NCBI GenBank assembly: GCA_003116975.1
Contig: BGKB01000007.1
Coordinates: forward strand, 62,001-126,000
Reading direction: 5' to 3'
From: Aurantiochytrium sp. KH105
Lineage: Eukaryota; Sar; Bigyra; Thraustochytrida; Thraustochytriidae
DNA: 64,000 bases
Below are positions 18,413 to 28,033 of the stretch, piece by piece. The notes under the pieces were generated by a model that saw nothing but the letters and a program-made list of their open reading frames with translations, was not told where the DNA came from and searched no databases. Numbering within the stretch: position 1 is the first letter of the stretch; the number at the start of each line of letters is the position of its first letter. Made by a program: the position numbers and the translations under genes.

Positions 18413-20086
18413 ATGATGACCACCAATAAGCGACCGCTTCCGGCGTCATTGACATTCAATGGCGCCTCTCCTCTGAAAAAGGACACCTTTGCACAAGACC
18501 ATCTTGGCAAGAAGCCCTCCGAAGATGCCGTGTCACCAGCCCCATCGCCCACCAATCGCGGGCCTAGTCACCAACAGCAGCACAACAACCTCAAAAACGC
18601 TGATTCAACCTCAGCCGCTGCCGTCGCGGCAGCTCGAGGCATGGCAACGCGCAAGGTTAGCAATCGGGACTTTAAACGACTCATGACCTTGGGAACGGGG
18701 TCTTTTGCTCAGGTCGTCTTGGTGCAAAGCCGTCTGCGCGCCGATCAGGGTAAACTCTACGCGATGAAGGTGCTCGATACGCATAAAATCATCAAGCAGA
18801 AACAGCAAGCCCATACCATGACCGAGCGCAGTGTGCTTGGACAAACCTCAAATCACCCCTTCATTGTCTCTCTCAAATACGCATACAGGACCGCCTCCAC
18901 GCTTAATTTGGTCATGGACTTTTGCAGCGGCGGCGAGTTATACTTTCATCTGTCTCGCGTCGGCCGCTTTCCCGAGGGACGGGCAAAATTCTACACTGCA
19001 GAGCTTGTCTTGGCTCTCGAGCACTTGCACAAGTTCGATGTTGTCTACCGTGACCTCAAGCCGGAAAATGTCCTCATTGCCAGCGATGGCCACGTTATGC
19101 TAGCTGACTTTGGTCTGTCCAAGGAAGGAATCCGCGAATGTACAAATGGTACCGACACCTTTTGCGGCACGCCCGAGTACCTCGCCCCTGAGGTCCTCTT
19201 TCGTTCCGGCCACGGCACTGCCGTGGACTGGTGGAGCCTCGGCATTTTGCTCTTTGAGATGCTCACCGGTCTTCCACCATGGTATTCGAAGAATCGCCAC
19301 GAGATGTTTGATGGCATTTGCCGACGCGAGTTGGTCTTTCCCGATTCAACGAGTGTGCACATTTCCACGGCAGCCAAGGACCTCATTCGCGGCCTCCTCC
19401 AGAAAGACCCGCGCCATCGTTTCGGTACCGGACCCGTCGAAGTCATCAAGTATCACGATTTTTTCCGCGACATCGACCTTGACGCTGTGCTGGCCAAGGA
19501 CGTTCCGGTACCATGGAAGCCCGATGCTGGCAAACTCTACTTTGACGAGGTTTACACGCAGATCCCTTTCGAATCTGCCGGGGGATCTGGGAACAAAATG
19601 TCGCGTGCTGGAAAACCACCACTTGCTCCCGGGGTCGGCGCCTCATCGTCTTCGTCTTCACATTCCTCCAACTCGCCCGTCAGCATGCGCGACGAGATGA
19701 TGGCTGCCTCGCCGCTCTACCCTTCCAGTTTTATGGAGCACGCATTTAGCGGATTCAGCTACACAGATCCAGATGCGCTTCCATCCGAGTCGCCGCTCAA
19801 CAGTTATCACAGCCATGGGCTCGGCAGCATTGGTGGCGGTAGTCGTCTGGCGCGCTCTCTCCACGCCCATCTCAATGAACGCGCGGGGACGACCACCGGA
19901 GCAGAGCCATTAGCCTCGGCTGCTCATGCGCACCATCATCACACGCAAGCAGCCCCAGATCACACTTCGGGTCATCATGGCTCTCGAACCCGCGAGCTTT
20001 CGCACGTGGCGGGCGAAGAGCTTGCTGGTGGTGCTGGCGATGACGATTGCCTCGGTCAATTTTCTCTCGAACTCGAGGACATGTGA
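18413..20086 (+). CDS. AGC-family Ser/Thr protein kinase (S6K/AKT/SGK-like)
   Basis: A 557-residue kinase. An unstructured Ser/Gln-rich N-terminus of about 80 residues precedes the kinase domain at about 90-345. Catalytic parts are all present: Gly loop GTGSFAQVVLV, Lys119 in YAMKVLD, YRDLKPEN with Asp214, DFG with Asp232, and the activation segment TFCGTPEYLAPEV with a PDK1-type Thr249. The AGC C-terminal extension follows, and a hydrophobic motif FSGFSY at 445-450 offers Ser449 as a TORC2/TORC1-type phosphosite. These are hallmarks of the AKT/S6K/SGK group. There is no PH or C2 domain, so membrane recruitment of the AKT type is not indicated. A His/Ser-rich tail of about 100 residues follows. 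ATG 18413 is the first in frame, directly followed by a second Met. The upstream region is unusually long and GC-rich. Confidence 0.93.
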   Translation: MMTTNKRPLPASLTFNGASPLKKDTFAQDHLGKKPSEDAVSPAPSPTNRGPSHQQQHNNLKNADSTSAAAVAAARGMATRKVSNRDFKRLMTLGTGSFAQVVLVQSRLRADQGKLYAMKVLDTHKIIKQKQQAHTMTERSVLGQTSNHPFIVSLKYAYRTASTLNLVMDFCSGGELYFHLSRVGRFPEGRAKFYTAELVLALEHLHKFDVVYRDLKPENVLIASDGHVMLADFGLSKEGIRECTNGTDTFCGTPEYLAPEVLFRSGHGTAVDWWSLGILLFEMLTGLPPWYSKNRHEMFDGICRRELVFPDSTSVHISTAAKDLIRGLLQKDPRHRFGTGPVEVIKYHDFFRDIDLDAVLAKDVPVPWKPDAGKLYFDEVYTQIPFESAGGSGNKMSRAGKPPLAPGVGASSSSSSHSSNSPVSMRDEMMAASPLYPSSFMEHAFSGFSYTDPDALPSESPLNSYHSHGLGSIGGGSRLARSLHAHLNERAGTTTGAEPLASAAHAHHHHTQAAPDHTSGHHGSRTRELSHVAGEELAGGAGDDDCLGQFSLELEDM

Positions 20087-20907
20087 GTTGTCTGCGTATA
20101 AATACACATACACACGTACCTTACCTGGCCCCGCCGTTGCCGTCAATGCTTTTCATGATGAAATTATCAAAGCGGGCAACGGTTTGGCCGAATGCAGCAA
20201 CCCTCATTCCTTTTTCAGCAGCTTAACCTTCTCCTTGACTCCATGATTTCGTTTTTAGCAGTTGTCTTTTTGTTCTTCTTCGTCTTTCATTGTTGCGATT
20301 GCACCATCATTGCATTTTATCGCATCGTCGATCTTTTAGCTTGCGCAGACCAGACTGTGTTCGATGACAACAACCTCTTTGTGGTTGTGATTGGAAGCTC
20401 CACTCGAAAGAGTTTCGCAAGCAAATGAGCAACTCTTGCAATTTGACACAGATTAAGTCTTGCAAACGAACGAGCTTTTGTGGTTCAAAGGCAAGAAAAC
20501 AGGAGTTCTTCTTCTATGCACCGAAGATCTTCTGTTCTAATCCTCCAAAGAGGCTCGAATTTTTTGGGCAGACGATGTGCACCGTTCGATCGATTGTAAT
20601 CCTTCAAAGAGGCTCTTTTTTTTGCGCAGACGATGTGCACCGTTCGATCGATTGTAATCCTTCAAAGAGGCTCTTTTTTTTTGCGCAGACGATGTGCACC
20701 GTTCGATCGATTGTAAAGGTAAAAAAAATGATTTTGCATTACCAAGCTGGTAAGATAGCCAAATGTGTGGAATCGTACTCTACCCTCTCGTGGCGATACG
20801 AAATAGGGCAATACGAATGAAAGTTCTGGGCTCCGCCCAAGGTACGTACATGTGAAGAAAAGGGGTGAAATGGGGAGAAGACGGAAGCGGGCGTCAGCTG
20901 ACACGCG
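20087..20907. other. Convergent 3' intergenic region
   Basis: It lies between the stops of the plus-strand kinase and the minus-strand BTB gene. It is AT-richer than its surroundings with T-rich tracts, and holds a three-copy minisatellite. No gene is seen. Confidence 0.6.
20539..20714. repeat. Three tandem copies of a 58-59 bp unit
   Basis: Units at 20539-20597, 20598-20655 and 20656-20714 each start AATCCT(C/T)CAAAGAGGCTC, pass through a T-tract of variable length and end in GATGTGCACCGTTCGATCGA-TTGT. Copies 2 and 3 are almost identical and copy 1 is more diverged, so copy 3 probably arose last. Confidence 0.95.
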
Positions 20908-23004
20908 TCATGCCTCATCGTCCATTCCATCCGTTCTGGAAGTGATGTGCCGTCCGCTGCGAGAGCGCTCCGTGACGCTCGTCACACCCGTTGAAGACGA
21001 CGACGAAGACGACGAAGAAGAGGTGGAAGATCCAGCAGCTGGGGCCGGAACTGGGGCCGGTGAGGTGGACTCATCAGGTCCAGCTTCACCATCCTCCGCC
21101 GTGGAAGATGCCGACTCGTCTGAAGTTGTCGACGACGAAAGACCAATGCCCGCTCCCGAATCTGTCGAAGTCGATGTGGATGTAGACGTGGTTGCAGCAA
21201 GCCCCGAGGCGGACGTCGAGGAAGATGCAGGTCCGGCCGAGGAGGTCGGATCCGAGACAGGGCCGACAAGAAGACGGCGCGGTGCCGACGTCGAAGATGT
21301 GACCACCGAAGTGAGGCATGGCACGGGGGCAGAAGACACGGTGGACGCGCCGGGGCCCGAGGCCGTGCTCTCGCGCGGATAAGACACCGAAGGGGCCGAG
21401 GTGACGCCGTGGCGAGACGGCATTGCCACAAGCGGGTGCTGCTGTGCAGGGCTGTGCAACCCCTGCCAGGTGGGGACTCGCGCGACCGCGTGACGAGAGG
21501 TGCGCATACGCTTCTTCGGAGGCTTGGGCAGTGGCAGATGGTCGATAATCTCGCGCAAAAGATCAGCATCAAGACGGCTATAGTCGCCTGCCCGCGTCTC
21601 ATTAATAGTCTTGAGGTTCTCGGCGAAAAAGTCAAGCGCATGTCGCTTGAGCTCCGGGGCCTGAGCGGAATCTGCGATCGCAAGCACGCTCGCAGCGTTG
21701 TGCACCGTAAGGCTGCGTCCCAGCGTGACCGTACAGAGTTTCTTAAGACTCTGGACGTCATATCTGTTGGCAAGAACCAAAAGGTCTTGGGCCAGATGCA
21801 ATTGCGAGGGCTCAATCGAGTCTGTGTACATGAACTGCACGAAAGCGTGCAGGGCGTCCGGGTCGACTTCTTTGACCTCGACGACATTGTTTTGCGACTC
21901 ACGGAGCTTGGAGCTAAACATCGCGTCAAAGACCACGCTCCGCGAAGCAAGGACGACGCGGTGCACCTTGAAGATGCGCCCTTCGCAGTGCAGTTCAACG
22001 TCCGTGTACTTGCTGCCGCGGTACAGCTCTACGAGGGACTCGGAGAGCTGCGGCTCGTACGAGGAGAGCGCGAGGCCGCGGACCTTGGGGTCCTGACGGT
22101 TAATGTGCTCAAGTAAGAGGTCGCGGATGAGTTCGAGGCGCTTGGTGACGTCGTTGGCAATCACCTCGGCGCCGCGCGTGATTTCAATGAATTGGAGGAC
22201 GAGACCCAGCGAATCGTATCCTTCCGGGAAGAAGGACTTGGTTTTGCCAGCAGCTGTTTGCAAATACCACTCGCCCTTGTAGCGACAGACCTTTTCCATG
22301 TCAGCACCGTACTCGAGGAGTGTCGTGATGAACTCCTTGACGAAGTCAGCAGTCTGGATACCGTTGCGGCCCTCGGATCCTTTCCATGTGGGCATTTCCA
22401 GAATGGCAAGGTGAAGGGCGGTCCCGCCCTGACGCTGCTCGCCGTCCATGTCGTACATGTTGATGCTGATGTCCCGATGTTCGAGGAGCACCTTGACCGT
22501 GTTGAGGTCACCCACGGTAATGGCTTGCCAAAACGATTTTTGAGCAGCGCTGGCTTTGCCCGAGGACACGGCAGCGCTCGCTGCGGCGCTCGCAGCTGCA
22601 GCGGCTGTTGCGCCATCTGTCTGTCCCAGAGTGTGAAGCTGCGGGTCCAGAACGGACGCATGTTGCACTTGCTGATGCTGTTGCAGCTGCTGCTGCTGCT
22701 GTTGCTGCTGCTGATGCTGCTGCTGCTGCTGATGGTGGTGCGACATGACCTGCGGGCCTGTCGGTTCCTGGGGGGCCGTCGTGGCATGCTGGATCGATAG
22801 CGGTCTCGTCGTCATGCTCCCATTCACGTGCGCGCCGACCGTCTGCATGTGCGTCTGAGCCTGACCCTGCGCCTGCGCCTGCGCCTGCGCCTGCGCCTGC
22901 GCCTGCGCCTGCGCCTGCTGCTGCTGCTGCTGCTGCGACCTCTGTGCGGCAGGCACCTGCGCGAGCTGTTGTCCCAGGGACGTCACCGACACGCTCGCGT
23001 CCAT
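20908..23004 (-). CDS. Ankyrin-BTB/POZ protein with polyglutamine N-terminus
   Basis: A 698-residue protein. Residues 20-130 are Gln-rich, with a (QA)n run and His/Gln runs encoded by CAG/CTG-type repeats, then poly-Ala. An ankyrin-like region spans about 155-260 (DLNTVKVLLEHRDISINMYD, GGTALHLAILEM). A BTB/POZ domain spans about 320-430 (YTDVELHCEGRIFKVHRVVL, then ALHAFVQFMYTDSI), followed by a BACK-like helical part to about 500 (VLAIADSAQAPELKRHALDF). Such proteins are usually substrate adaptors of Cullin-3 ubiquitin ligases or scaffolds. The C-terminal 200 residues are Ser/Thr/Ala/Pro-rich and disordered. A short basic stretch PKPPKKRMRTSRH could be a nuclear localisation signal. ATG 23004 is used; the gene is divergent from the MSS51-like gene. 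The target is unknown. Confidence 0.88.
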   Translation of the reverse strand: MDASVSVTSLGQQLAQVPAAQRSQQQQQQQAQAQAQAQAQAQAQAQGQAQTHMQTVGAHVNGSMTTRPLSIQHATTAPQEPTGPQVMSHHHQQQQQHQQQQQQQQQLQQHQQVQHASVLDPQLHTLGQTDGATAAAAASAAASAAVSSGKASAAQKSFWQAITVGDLNTVKVLLEHRDISINMYDMDGEQRQGGTALHLAILEMPTWKGSEGRNGIQTADFVKEFITTLLEYGADMEKVCRYKGEWYLQTAAGKTKSFFPEGYDSLGLVLQFIEITRGAEVIANDVTKRLELIRDLLLEHINRQDPKVRGLALSSYEPQLSESLVELYRGSKYTDVELHCEGRIFKVHRVVLASRSVVFDAMFSSKLRESQNNVVEVKEVDPDALHAFVQFMYTDSIEPSQLHLAQDLLVLANRYDVQSLKKLCTVTLGRSLTVHNAASVLAIADSAQAPELKRHALDFFAENLKTINETRAGDYSRLDADLLREIIDHLPLPKPPKKRMRTSRHAVARVPTWQGLHSPAQQHPLVAMPSRHGVTSAPSVSYPRESTASGPGASTVSSAPVPCLTSVVTSSTSAPRRLLVGPVSDPTSSAGPASSSTSASGLAATTSTSTSTSTDSGAGIGLSSSTTSDESASSTAEDGEAGPDESTSPAPVPAPAAGSSTSSSSSSSSSSTGVTSVTERSRSGRHITSRTDGMDDEA

Positions 23005-23711
23005 CTCGTCGCGCCGCAGCTCGCCCGCTCGCTCGCCCGCCGCCTCCCGCGGAGACGCGCTGCGCGCCGGGGGCCGCGCGGCCCCTCGCGCCGCCCGCCC
23101 GCCGCCGCGCGCAGCCGGCCTCGCGCGTCGCGTCGGCGGCGAGGAGTTGGAGCTCGCTCGCCGCGCCGCCGCGCCCAGCCGGTCGATCGATCGATGGAGG
23201 AGCGCCCGCCGCCCGCTCGCGCCGAGCCTGCGTGCGCGCGCGCTGCCTGCGTGCGTGCGGCCGGCCGGCCGGGCGTCTGCGCGCGGCTCGGGAGCTCGCG
23301 TGCGCGCGACTCTGCTGCGCTCGTCGGCGCCGCGCTCTGGACCGCGCTCCCGCCGCGAGCACGCCGCGCCCGCGCCCGCGCGCCGAGCTGGCCGCCGTCG
23401 GCGACACTACGCAGCGCGAGGCGCTCGCCGCGTACCCGGTCGCCTTCTCGCTTCGCTTCGCGCCCAAGGCGAAAGAGCGGGAGGACGCCCGGTTTCCCAG
23501 AGAGGGAGAGGGAAAAGCGGCGCGAGCAAAAGAAAGAGCTTGGCTTGTCGGGGAGCGCACCGCGGAGACGGCAGAGTCGGCAACAGGAGGAGAGCGAGCG
23601 CGAGAGAAGCAGCGGTCGAGAGAAGGAGGACAGCGGCAAGAAGAAGAAGAAGAAGAAGAAGAAGAAGAAGAAGAAGAAGAAGAAGAAGGCGAAAGAGCAA
23701 AGCTTGATTCG
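23005..23711. other. Divergent promoter region, very GC-rich
   Basis: It separates the head-to-head BTB and MSS51-like genes. It has long open frames on both strands made of Arg/Ala/Pro that match nothing, followed by an (AAG)n tract just before the plus-strand ATG. It is best read as two 5' leaders and a shared promoter. Confidence 0.55.
23638..23688. repeat. (AAG)17 trinucleotide repeat
   Basis: An almost perfect run of AAG triplets ends about 25 bases before the MSS51-like start codon, probably in the 5' leader. If translated it would give a poly-Glu, poly-Lys or poly-Arg stretch depending on frame. Confidence 0.92.
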
Positions 23712-24572
23712 ATGCGTGCGAAGGGTAAAGCCGCTGCCGACGCGCTCCGACGCGCTGTCAAAGAGCTCGAGGAGGACCACCTCGTGCCAAGACTTTGGCA
23801 GGCGGCAGAGAGACAGGCCGTCTCCTCCGCCAACACCGACGATGCCGCAACTGCGAAGCAAGCGAAGGTGGATCCTCTCGAAAATTGGGACACAGTCGTG
23901 CAAGAGCTTGGTCTGGAAAGCTGGGTCGAAAGGCACGCCGCGTCAGGAGGCGTTGCAGTCTTTACAAAATTGCTTTCCTACCCTTTGACACTCGCCAAGT
24001 ATGCCCATGCACATTGTGACCTTGAGAAATCAAATAATGACAATATCCGCGTTAGCATCGTTGGTGCGCGCGCCGAGTCGTCGCTGCCAGCCCTGTACTG
24101 GACTCACCTCGTTGCGCTCGCGCCAGACTCCGCTCGAGCGCAACAGTGGAACCTGCAATTTATCGGCCCAGATGTGAGTCTGAGTGGACCGCCAGTGCAC
24201 GATGCCTTGCGCGATCGCGAGGTTTCCATTCTTGATCAAGTCAGCTTTGCAACCGCGCAGAGGCCGTTGGAGACCTGTGAGCTCCCCTCGCCGGACCTCT
24301 ACGCCTTTTTCAATAGTGGCATTGGACACCCCAAAGAATCAAAGCGGTGGGCACAAGCCCTTGCGGATCTCAAGGGATCGGGCCGACGCGCCCTTTTTAC
24401 GAGCTTCCATGCAGACGATCTGGCGCGCGATTTAAAAGCGTTGGAAGCGCTTGGAGCAAACATCAGCTTTGTAGAGCGTGAAAATCCTCTGAGATCATTG
24501 AGTCGTGAGCCTTCGCCCGATCCTTCTGAGCGCGTCTTTGCCAACGCGGCTGTGGTTGTTGCAACGCTTTGA
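23712..24572 (+). CDS. MSS51 C-terminal domain-like protein
   Basis: A 286-residue protein starting at ATG 23712 (MRAKGKAAAD). The frame is open further upstream but only through an (AAG)n tract and Arg-rich composition. From about residue 95 the pattern resembles the C-terminal domain of MSS51/MYND-type proteins: IRVSIVGARAESSLP, LQFIGPDVSL, LYAFFNSGIGHP, then RALFTSFHADDLARDLKAL. Yeast Mss51 regulates mitochondrial COX1 synthesis, but this domain is also found in many MYND-type proteins of unknown role in protists. The MYND zinc finger is absent. The N-terminal half has helical predicted segments. I am fairly sure of the domain and unsure of the function. Confidence 0.62.
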   Translation: MRAKGKAAADALRRAVKELEEDHLVPRLWQAAERQAVSSANTDDAATAKQAKVDPLENWDTVVQELGLESWVERHAASGGVAVFTKLLSYPLTLAKYAHAHCDLEKSNNDNIRVSIVGARAESSLPALYWTHLVALAPDSARAQQWNLQFIGPDVSLSGPPVHDALRDREVSILDQVSFATAQRPLETCELPSPDLYAFFNSGIGHPKESKRWAQALADLKGSGRRALFTSFHADDLARDLKALEALGANISFVERENPLRSLSREPSPDPSERVFANAAVVVATL

Positions 24573-25098
24573 TTTTACAACAAGAATTCCCACCCTGCGA
24601 GGACTGATTTTTCTAAAAAGTAGGTCATGCCGAAGCCAAGTTGAGTCGACTTGAAGTCGAATCCGACTCATTTTGACGTTTGAAGTTTCTAGTCAAGTCA
24701 AGTCAAGTCAAGTCAAAGCTAGTGTCGAGTTGAGTTGAATTGAGTTGGAGTCAAGTTTGGGTGGGGTAGGCCTAATTCACATGTCAGCCAGAACAGTTTT
24801 AGATTATTTTTTGTTTGGAAAGTCCAAGAGCAAGAAACAAGCAAAAGGTGCGGAGGAATGAAGAGCGTACGATGGTGTCAAATATGCCTTTCTTTGTTAA
24901 GTGCACACAACCGTCTCGCTGATTTTTCCAAAGAAGAAAGGAATGTTTAAAAAAAAAGGGCAAAGTAAGAAAGGTTGAGCGCGAAAGAAGAGAAGGCGAG
25001 AATTAGGAAAAGACGGGATTTTTCTCTAGGAATGAAACAAGGTAGAGCACAGCTACAGACTTGAGCCAGACTGAATCCGTTTTGCCTTTTTTTTGGAT
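24573..25098. other. Convergent 3' intergenic region with (AAGTC)n
   Basis: It lies between two gene ends. A degenerate AAGTC/GAGTT pentamer repeat covers about 24640-24765 with its cleanest part at 24691-24717. A/T-rich stretches follow. No gene is seen. Confidence 0.6.
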
Positions 25099-26811
25099 TT
25101 AAAGAATGCTGCATGCGCCGCTCGTTACTGAAGGCTCGAGATGCGAAAGCTTCCCCTTTCTCTCGAGGCGAAGGACAGTGACCATGTCGCGCTCGTGATT
25201 CTTTGAGCTGTAATTAATGCCCTTGACATCGTCCTCCTCGGTAAGCTTGAGTTTTTTGAACTCGTGCTCTTTGCTCCGGCCTTGAAGTTCCTCCTGTGAA
25301 GCAGCATTGATGGAGTCTGCAGGTGGAGTCCAAGGAGGCGTAACCTTGGCGCCTGCCATCTGGGCCCAGTCCATGCTCTCGAAGAAGGGATGTGCCTTAA
25401 GAATCTCGACCGCTTTGGGGTTTGCACCAAGTCTCTTTGTCCTGTCGCGCTCGAGGAGTTGTAGGATCAGGTCCTTGGCATCTTCCGGAAAGGGATCCTC
25501 GCCGCACAGCTCGGGGAATTTAATTTTGTATTGAAGCGTCGCCTCGTTGCGGTCTTTGCAGCCGCTGTATGTCTCCGAGAAGCAGCAAATGCCACTGAGA
25601 AATTCGAACAACATGACGCCATAGCTCCACCAATCGGCGTCGAATCCGTACCCCTTCTTTGTGAGCATCTCTGGAGGCCAGTAACCCGGCGTTCCTGCCC
25701 TCCCTGTGAGCAATTTTTCGCCGATTGTTCGGGGCGTCCGCTTGGTCAGCACCGCCAAACCCATGTCGGAAATTTTCGTGTGGCCCTTCTCGTCGAGCAA
25801 AACGTTCTCTGGCTTCAGATCACGATACAGGATGCCGAGGTTGTGCAGATGCTCGAGCGCGAGAAGGATTTCTGCTGCGAAAAACCTCGATCGCTCAAGT
25901 CCATAGCCATGCGCGTTCGCACGCAAGTGGAACATGAGATCGCCTCCAGTGCACAGCGGCAGACCGAGATAGAGGTCGGTACTGTCCATGAACGAGTACA
26001 CCAGCGAGACACAAAATGGAGACGGCTTTTCGCCAAGTGTCTTGAGAATCTGAAATTCGCCAACCACCATCTTCAATACCTTCTTTCCCTTGATGAGCTT
26101 CCTATTCATTCCCTTGAGCGCCACCATCTGTCCCGTGACGCGGTGCCGCGCTCCGCTCACCACTCCAAATGCTCCTCGTCCAAGATCACGAAAGACGACA
26201 AAGTCATCCATGCACACTTCGCGGTCGCGATACCAGATTAGTTCCTGAAAGCGTGTCGGATACGACTCATGCACCTTGAAGAGCTCAAAGGCAGGCACGA
26301 AGACCTTCTCGCGAATGAGCTCGACAAGAGGTTTGAAAATCTCGTGCAGTGCCTCGGGCGCCTCGGATGTAAAGTCAGTCTCGTTGATTGTCGTGGCAAT
26401 CGTGGCTATTGCTTCGTCCAGTCCAAGTTTGGGGAAGATCTTGCCGAGCTTGCTGAAACGAGCGTGGACATGCGTGGCTTCAGTCTTGCTAGGGGCTGTG
26501 CTTTGCATAAATTCGTCGAGAACATCGTGCGCGTCCTCAAACTGCTTGTTGCGCTTTTCTCCCCAGGTGTCCGGCTCCTGGTCCGACAATAGACAGCAAA
26601 GCAGAAATCGACCAATACTGCAGCTTGAGACATCTTCTAGCTTAACTTTGCCCACGTACTCCTCGAGTGGTACGAGTGCATCCGAGTTCTTGGGAGGATG
26701 AGGAATCTTCTCTAGGATCGCTTTGGCAAGGGCCTCTTCAGGGTCAACGACAGTCTTGCGAATGGCCTCATTGTATTGGTGGTCCTTGATGCATGCAGCA
26801 ATGTCATCCAT
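25099..26811 (-). CDS. GRK-like protein kinase with RGS homology and a CaaX end
   Basis: A 570-residue kinase starting at ATG 26811. The frame is open about 76 codons further upstream but has no ATG there. An RGS-homology region occupies about 60-200 (SIGRFLLCCLLSDQ; ...HEIFKPLVELIREKVFVPAF), joined by the GRK-type linker FQELIWYRDREVCMDDF to a kinase domain at about 205-465. Motifs: GRGAFGVVSG, ALKGMNRK, YRDLKPENVLL, DMG in place of DFG (animal GRKs have DLG), and GTPGYWPPEML. The end of the kinase reads PFFESMDWAQM and TPPWTPP as in GRKs. The last four residues CSIL form a CaaX box predicted to be geranylgeranylated, as in GRK1/GRK7. In animals such kinases phosphorylate activated G-protein-coupled receptors at the membrane. 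The N-terminal receptor-docking helix is not obvious. Confidence 0.85.
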   Translation of the reverse strand: MDDIAACIKDHQYNEAIRKTVVDPEEALAKAILEKIPHPPKNSDALVPLEEYVGKVKLEDVSSCSIGRFLLCCLLSDQEPDTWGEKRNKQFEDAHDVLDEFMQSTAPSKTEATHVHARFSKLGKIFPKLGLDEAIATIATTINETDFTSEAPEALHEIFKPLVELIREKVFVPAFELFKVHESYPTRFQELIWYRDREVCMDDFVVFRDLGRGAFGVVSGARHRVTGQMVALKGMNRKLIKGKKVLKMVVGEFQILKTLGEKPSPFCVSLVYSFMDSTDLYLGLPLCTGGDLMFHLRANAHGYGLERSRFFAAEILLALEHLHNLGILYRDLKPENVLLDEKGHTKISDMGLAVLTKRTPRTIGEKLLTGRAGTPGYWPPEMLTKKGYGFDADWWSYGVMLFEFLSGICCFSETYSGCKDRNEATLQYKIKFPELCGEDPFPEDAKDLILQLLERDRTKRLGANPKAVEILKAHPFFESMDWAQMAGAKVTPPWTPPADSINAASQEELQGRSKEHEFKKLKLTEEDDVKGINYSSKNHERDMVTVLRLERKGKLSHLEPSVTSGACSIL

Positions 26812-28033
26812 GTTTGAATTGTAGCGATCCTTCCTCCGCGCGTGTACTAGAGTAAAGGACTGCACCGTGCTTGTGGCGCACTGAGCGTCGTTGACAGCTA
26901 TATCGCTGGCCTCCGTCCAAATTTGAGCTCTCGAGTGAACCTCTTCAAGGTCGCGCGCGATGCGCACCTGAATTCGCGAACTTATGCTTGAACTTGCTTG
27001 CTTGCAAGCGACAAGGTGCTTGGCAATCCTGGTACCCACCTCGCGGTGCGTACCCGCCCGCTCCAGCGTCCTCGTTTCTTACGCCCTCCTGCGACCGGCC
27101 CGTCGCCGCAGAGGCGCTCGCTGGCGGACGCGCGCACGCACGCTCGTACGCACACGCGCACGCCGGTAGACGTGACCCCCCGCCAACTCCGCGATGCGGA
27201 CTTTGCTCAGCGACGCGGCGCTCTCAATCCGTTTTCTGACTTTTTTCGCAGAGACTGTTCAAGGTGTGTCCTCTCGCCTGCCTGGTAGCTTGATAGCTTG
27301 GCAGCTTGTCAAAAGGTGCGCTGTGGATAGACCTTCGCTTTTCCTTACTGGCCGTGGCTTGCACTATCTCCGCGCGGACAGATTTCTACACTTGCTTCCA
27401 GTCGTTGGCACTTAACTGATTGTGATTCACCAAGCACCAGGACGTCCAACCGCTTGCGGCCTCGACATCAACGTCAGTTGGAAGACTCGAGTGCTTACCT
27501 GGTGCTTGCTTTTTAGCCTCGGCACTATAGGCCTCAGTTGCGGCGCGTCCGAGTCGCTAAATGCCGCACAAGCTAGGAAGAATACTGCGCGCAATTTTTG
27601 GCTTGGTATGCTCGAAAACGATCAACACCTTCTCGATTAACAGGCCGGCCGTGCGGCCGCGCCGAGGCTGTCGTGAGAATCAGCCTTGACACACAGAGAG
27701 AGAGGGGGGGGGGGGGGAGAAAGCGAGACGAGGCGCGGAGGCGCGGAACTTCTGTCTATCTCACATTATTGTCACAAATCGAAATCTCGAAGCAATCAAG
27801 CCGGAGTTTACAGACAGTCCGAGGACCTCGGACGGTCAACGGATTCTTCAACGGATAGTTTTGTTTTTGTTTTTTGAAAGGCAGGCTCATGCGGTAACAA
27901 AAGGAAGAAAAAAAAAAAAGAGAAAAAGGGAACTCGGGGCGGGTGGGTGGACGGGCGGGGGACGAAATAGGGGGCAGGGATCGTGGCCTTTGTCATTTAG
28001 ATACAAAATGGCCTAAACCCTAGGGTCTAGGGC
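26812..28033. other. Intergenic region upstream of the GRK-like gene
   Basis: The GRK-like frame stays open to 27039 from a GTG; this may be 5' leader or part of an unrecognised exon. The rest has no supported gene. It contains GCTT/GCAC tetramer-like runs, a G14 tract at 27704-27717, an A-rich tract near 27907-27925 and, at 28012-28035, CCTAAACCCTAGGGTCTAGG, which looks telomere-like but occurs only once. Confidence 0.5.

Noticed and set aside
20539-20714. Possible CRISPR-like array
   Set aside because: Repeats are directly adjacent with no unique spacers and the genome is eukaryotic, so it is a minisatellite.
22508-23893. Minus-strand frame of 461 codons over the BTB/MSS51 divergent region
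   Set aside because: It is a shadow of the BTB coding repeats and of the AAG tract (poly-Ser); the BTB frame carries real domains.
27422-27640. Small plus-strand frame of 72 codons with a hydrophobic stretch
   Set aside because: It lies alone in a repeat-rich interval without conserved features, and start context and flanks give no support.
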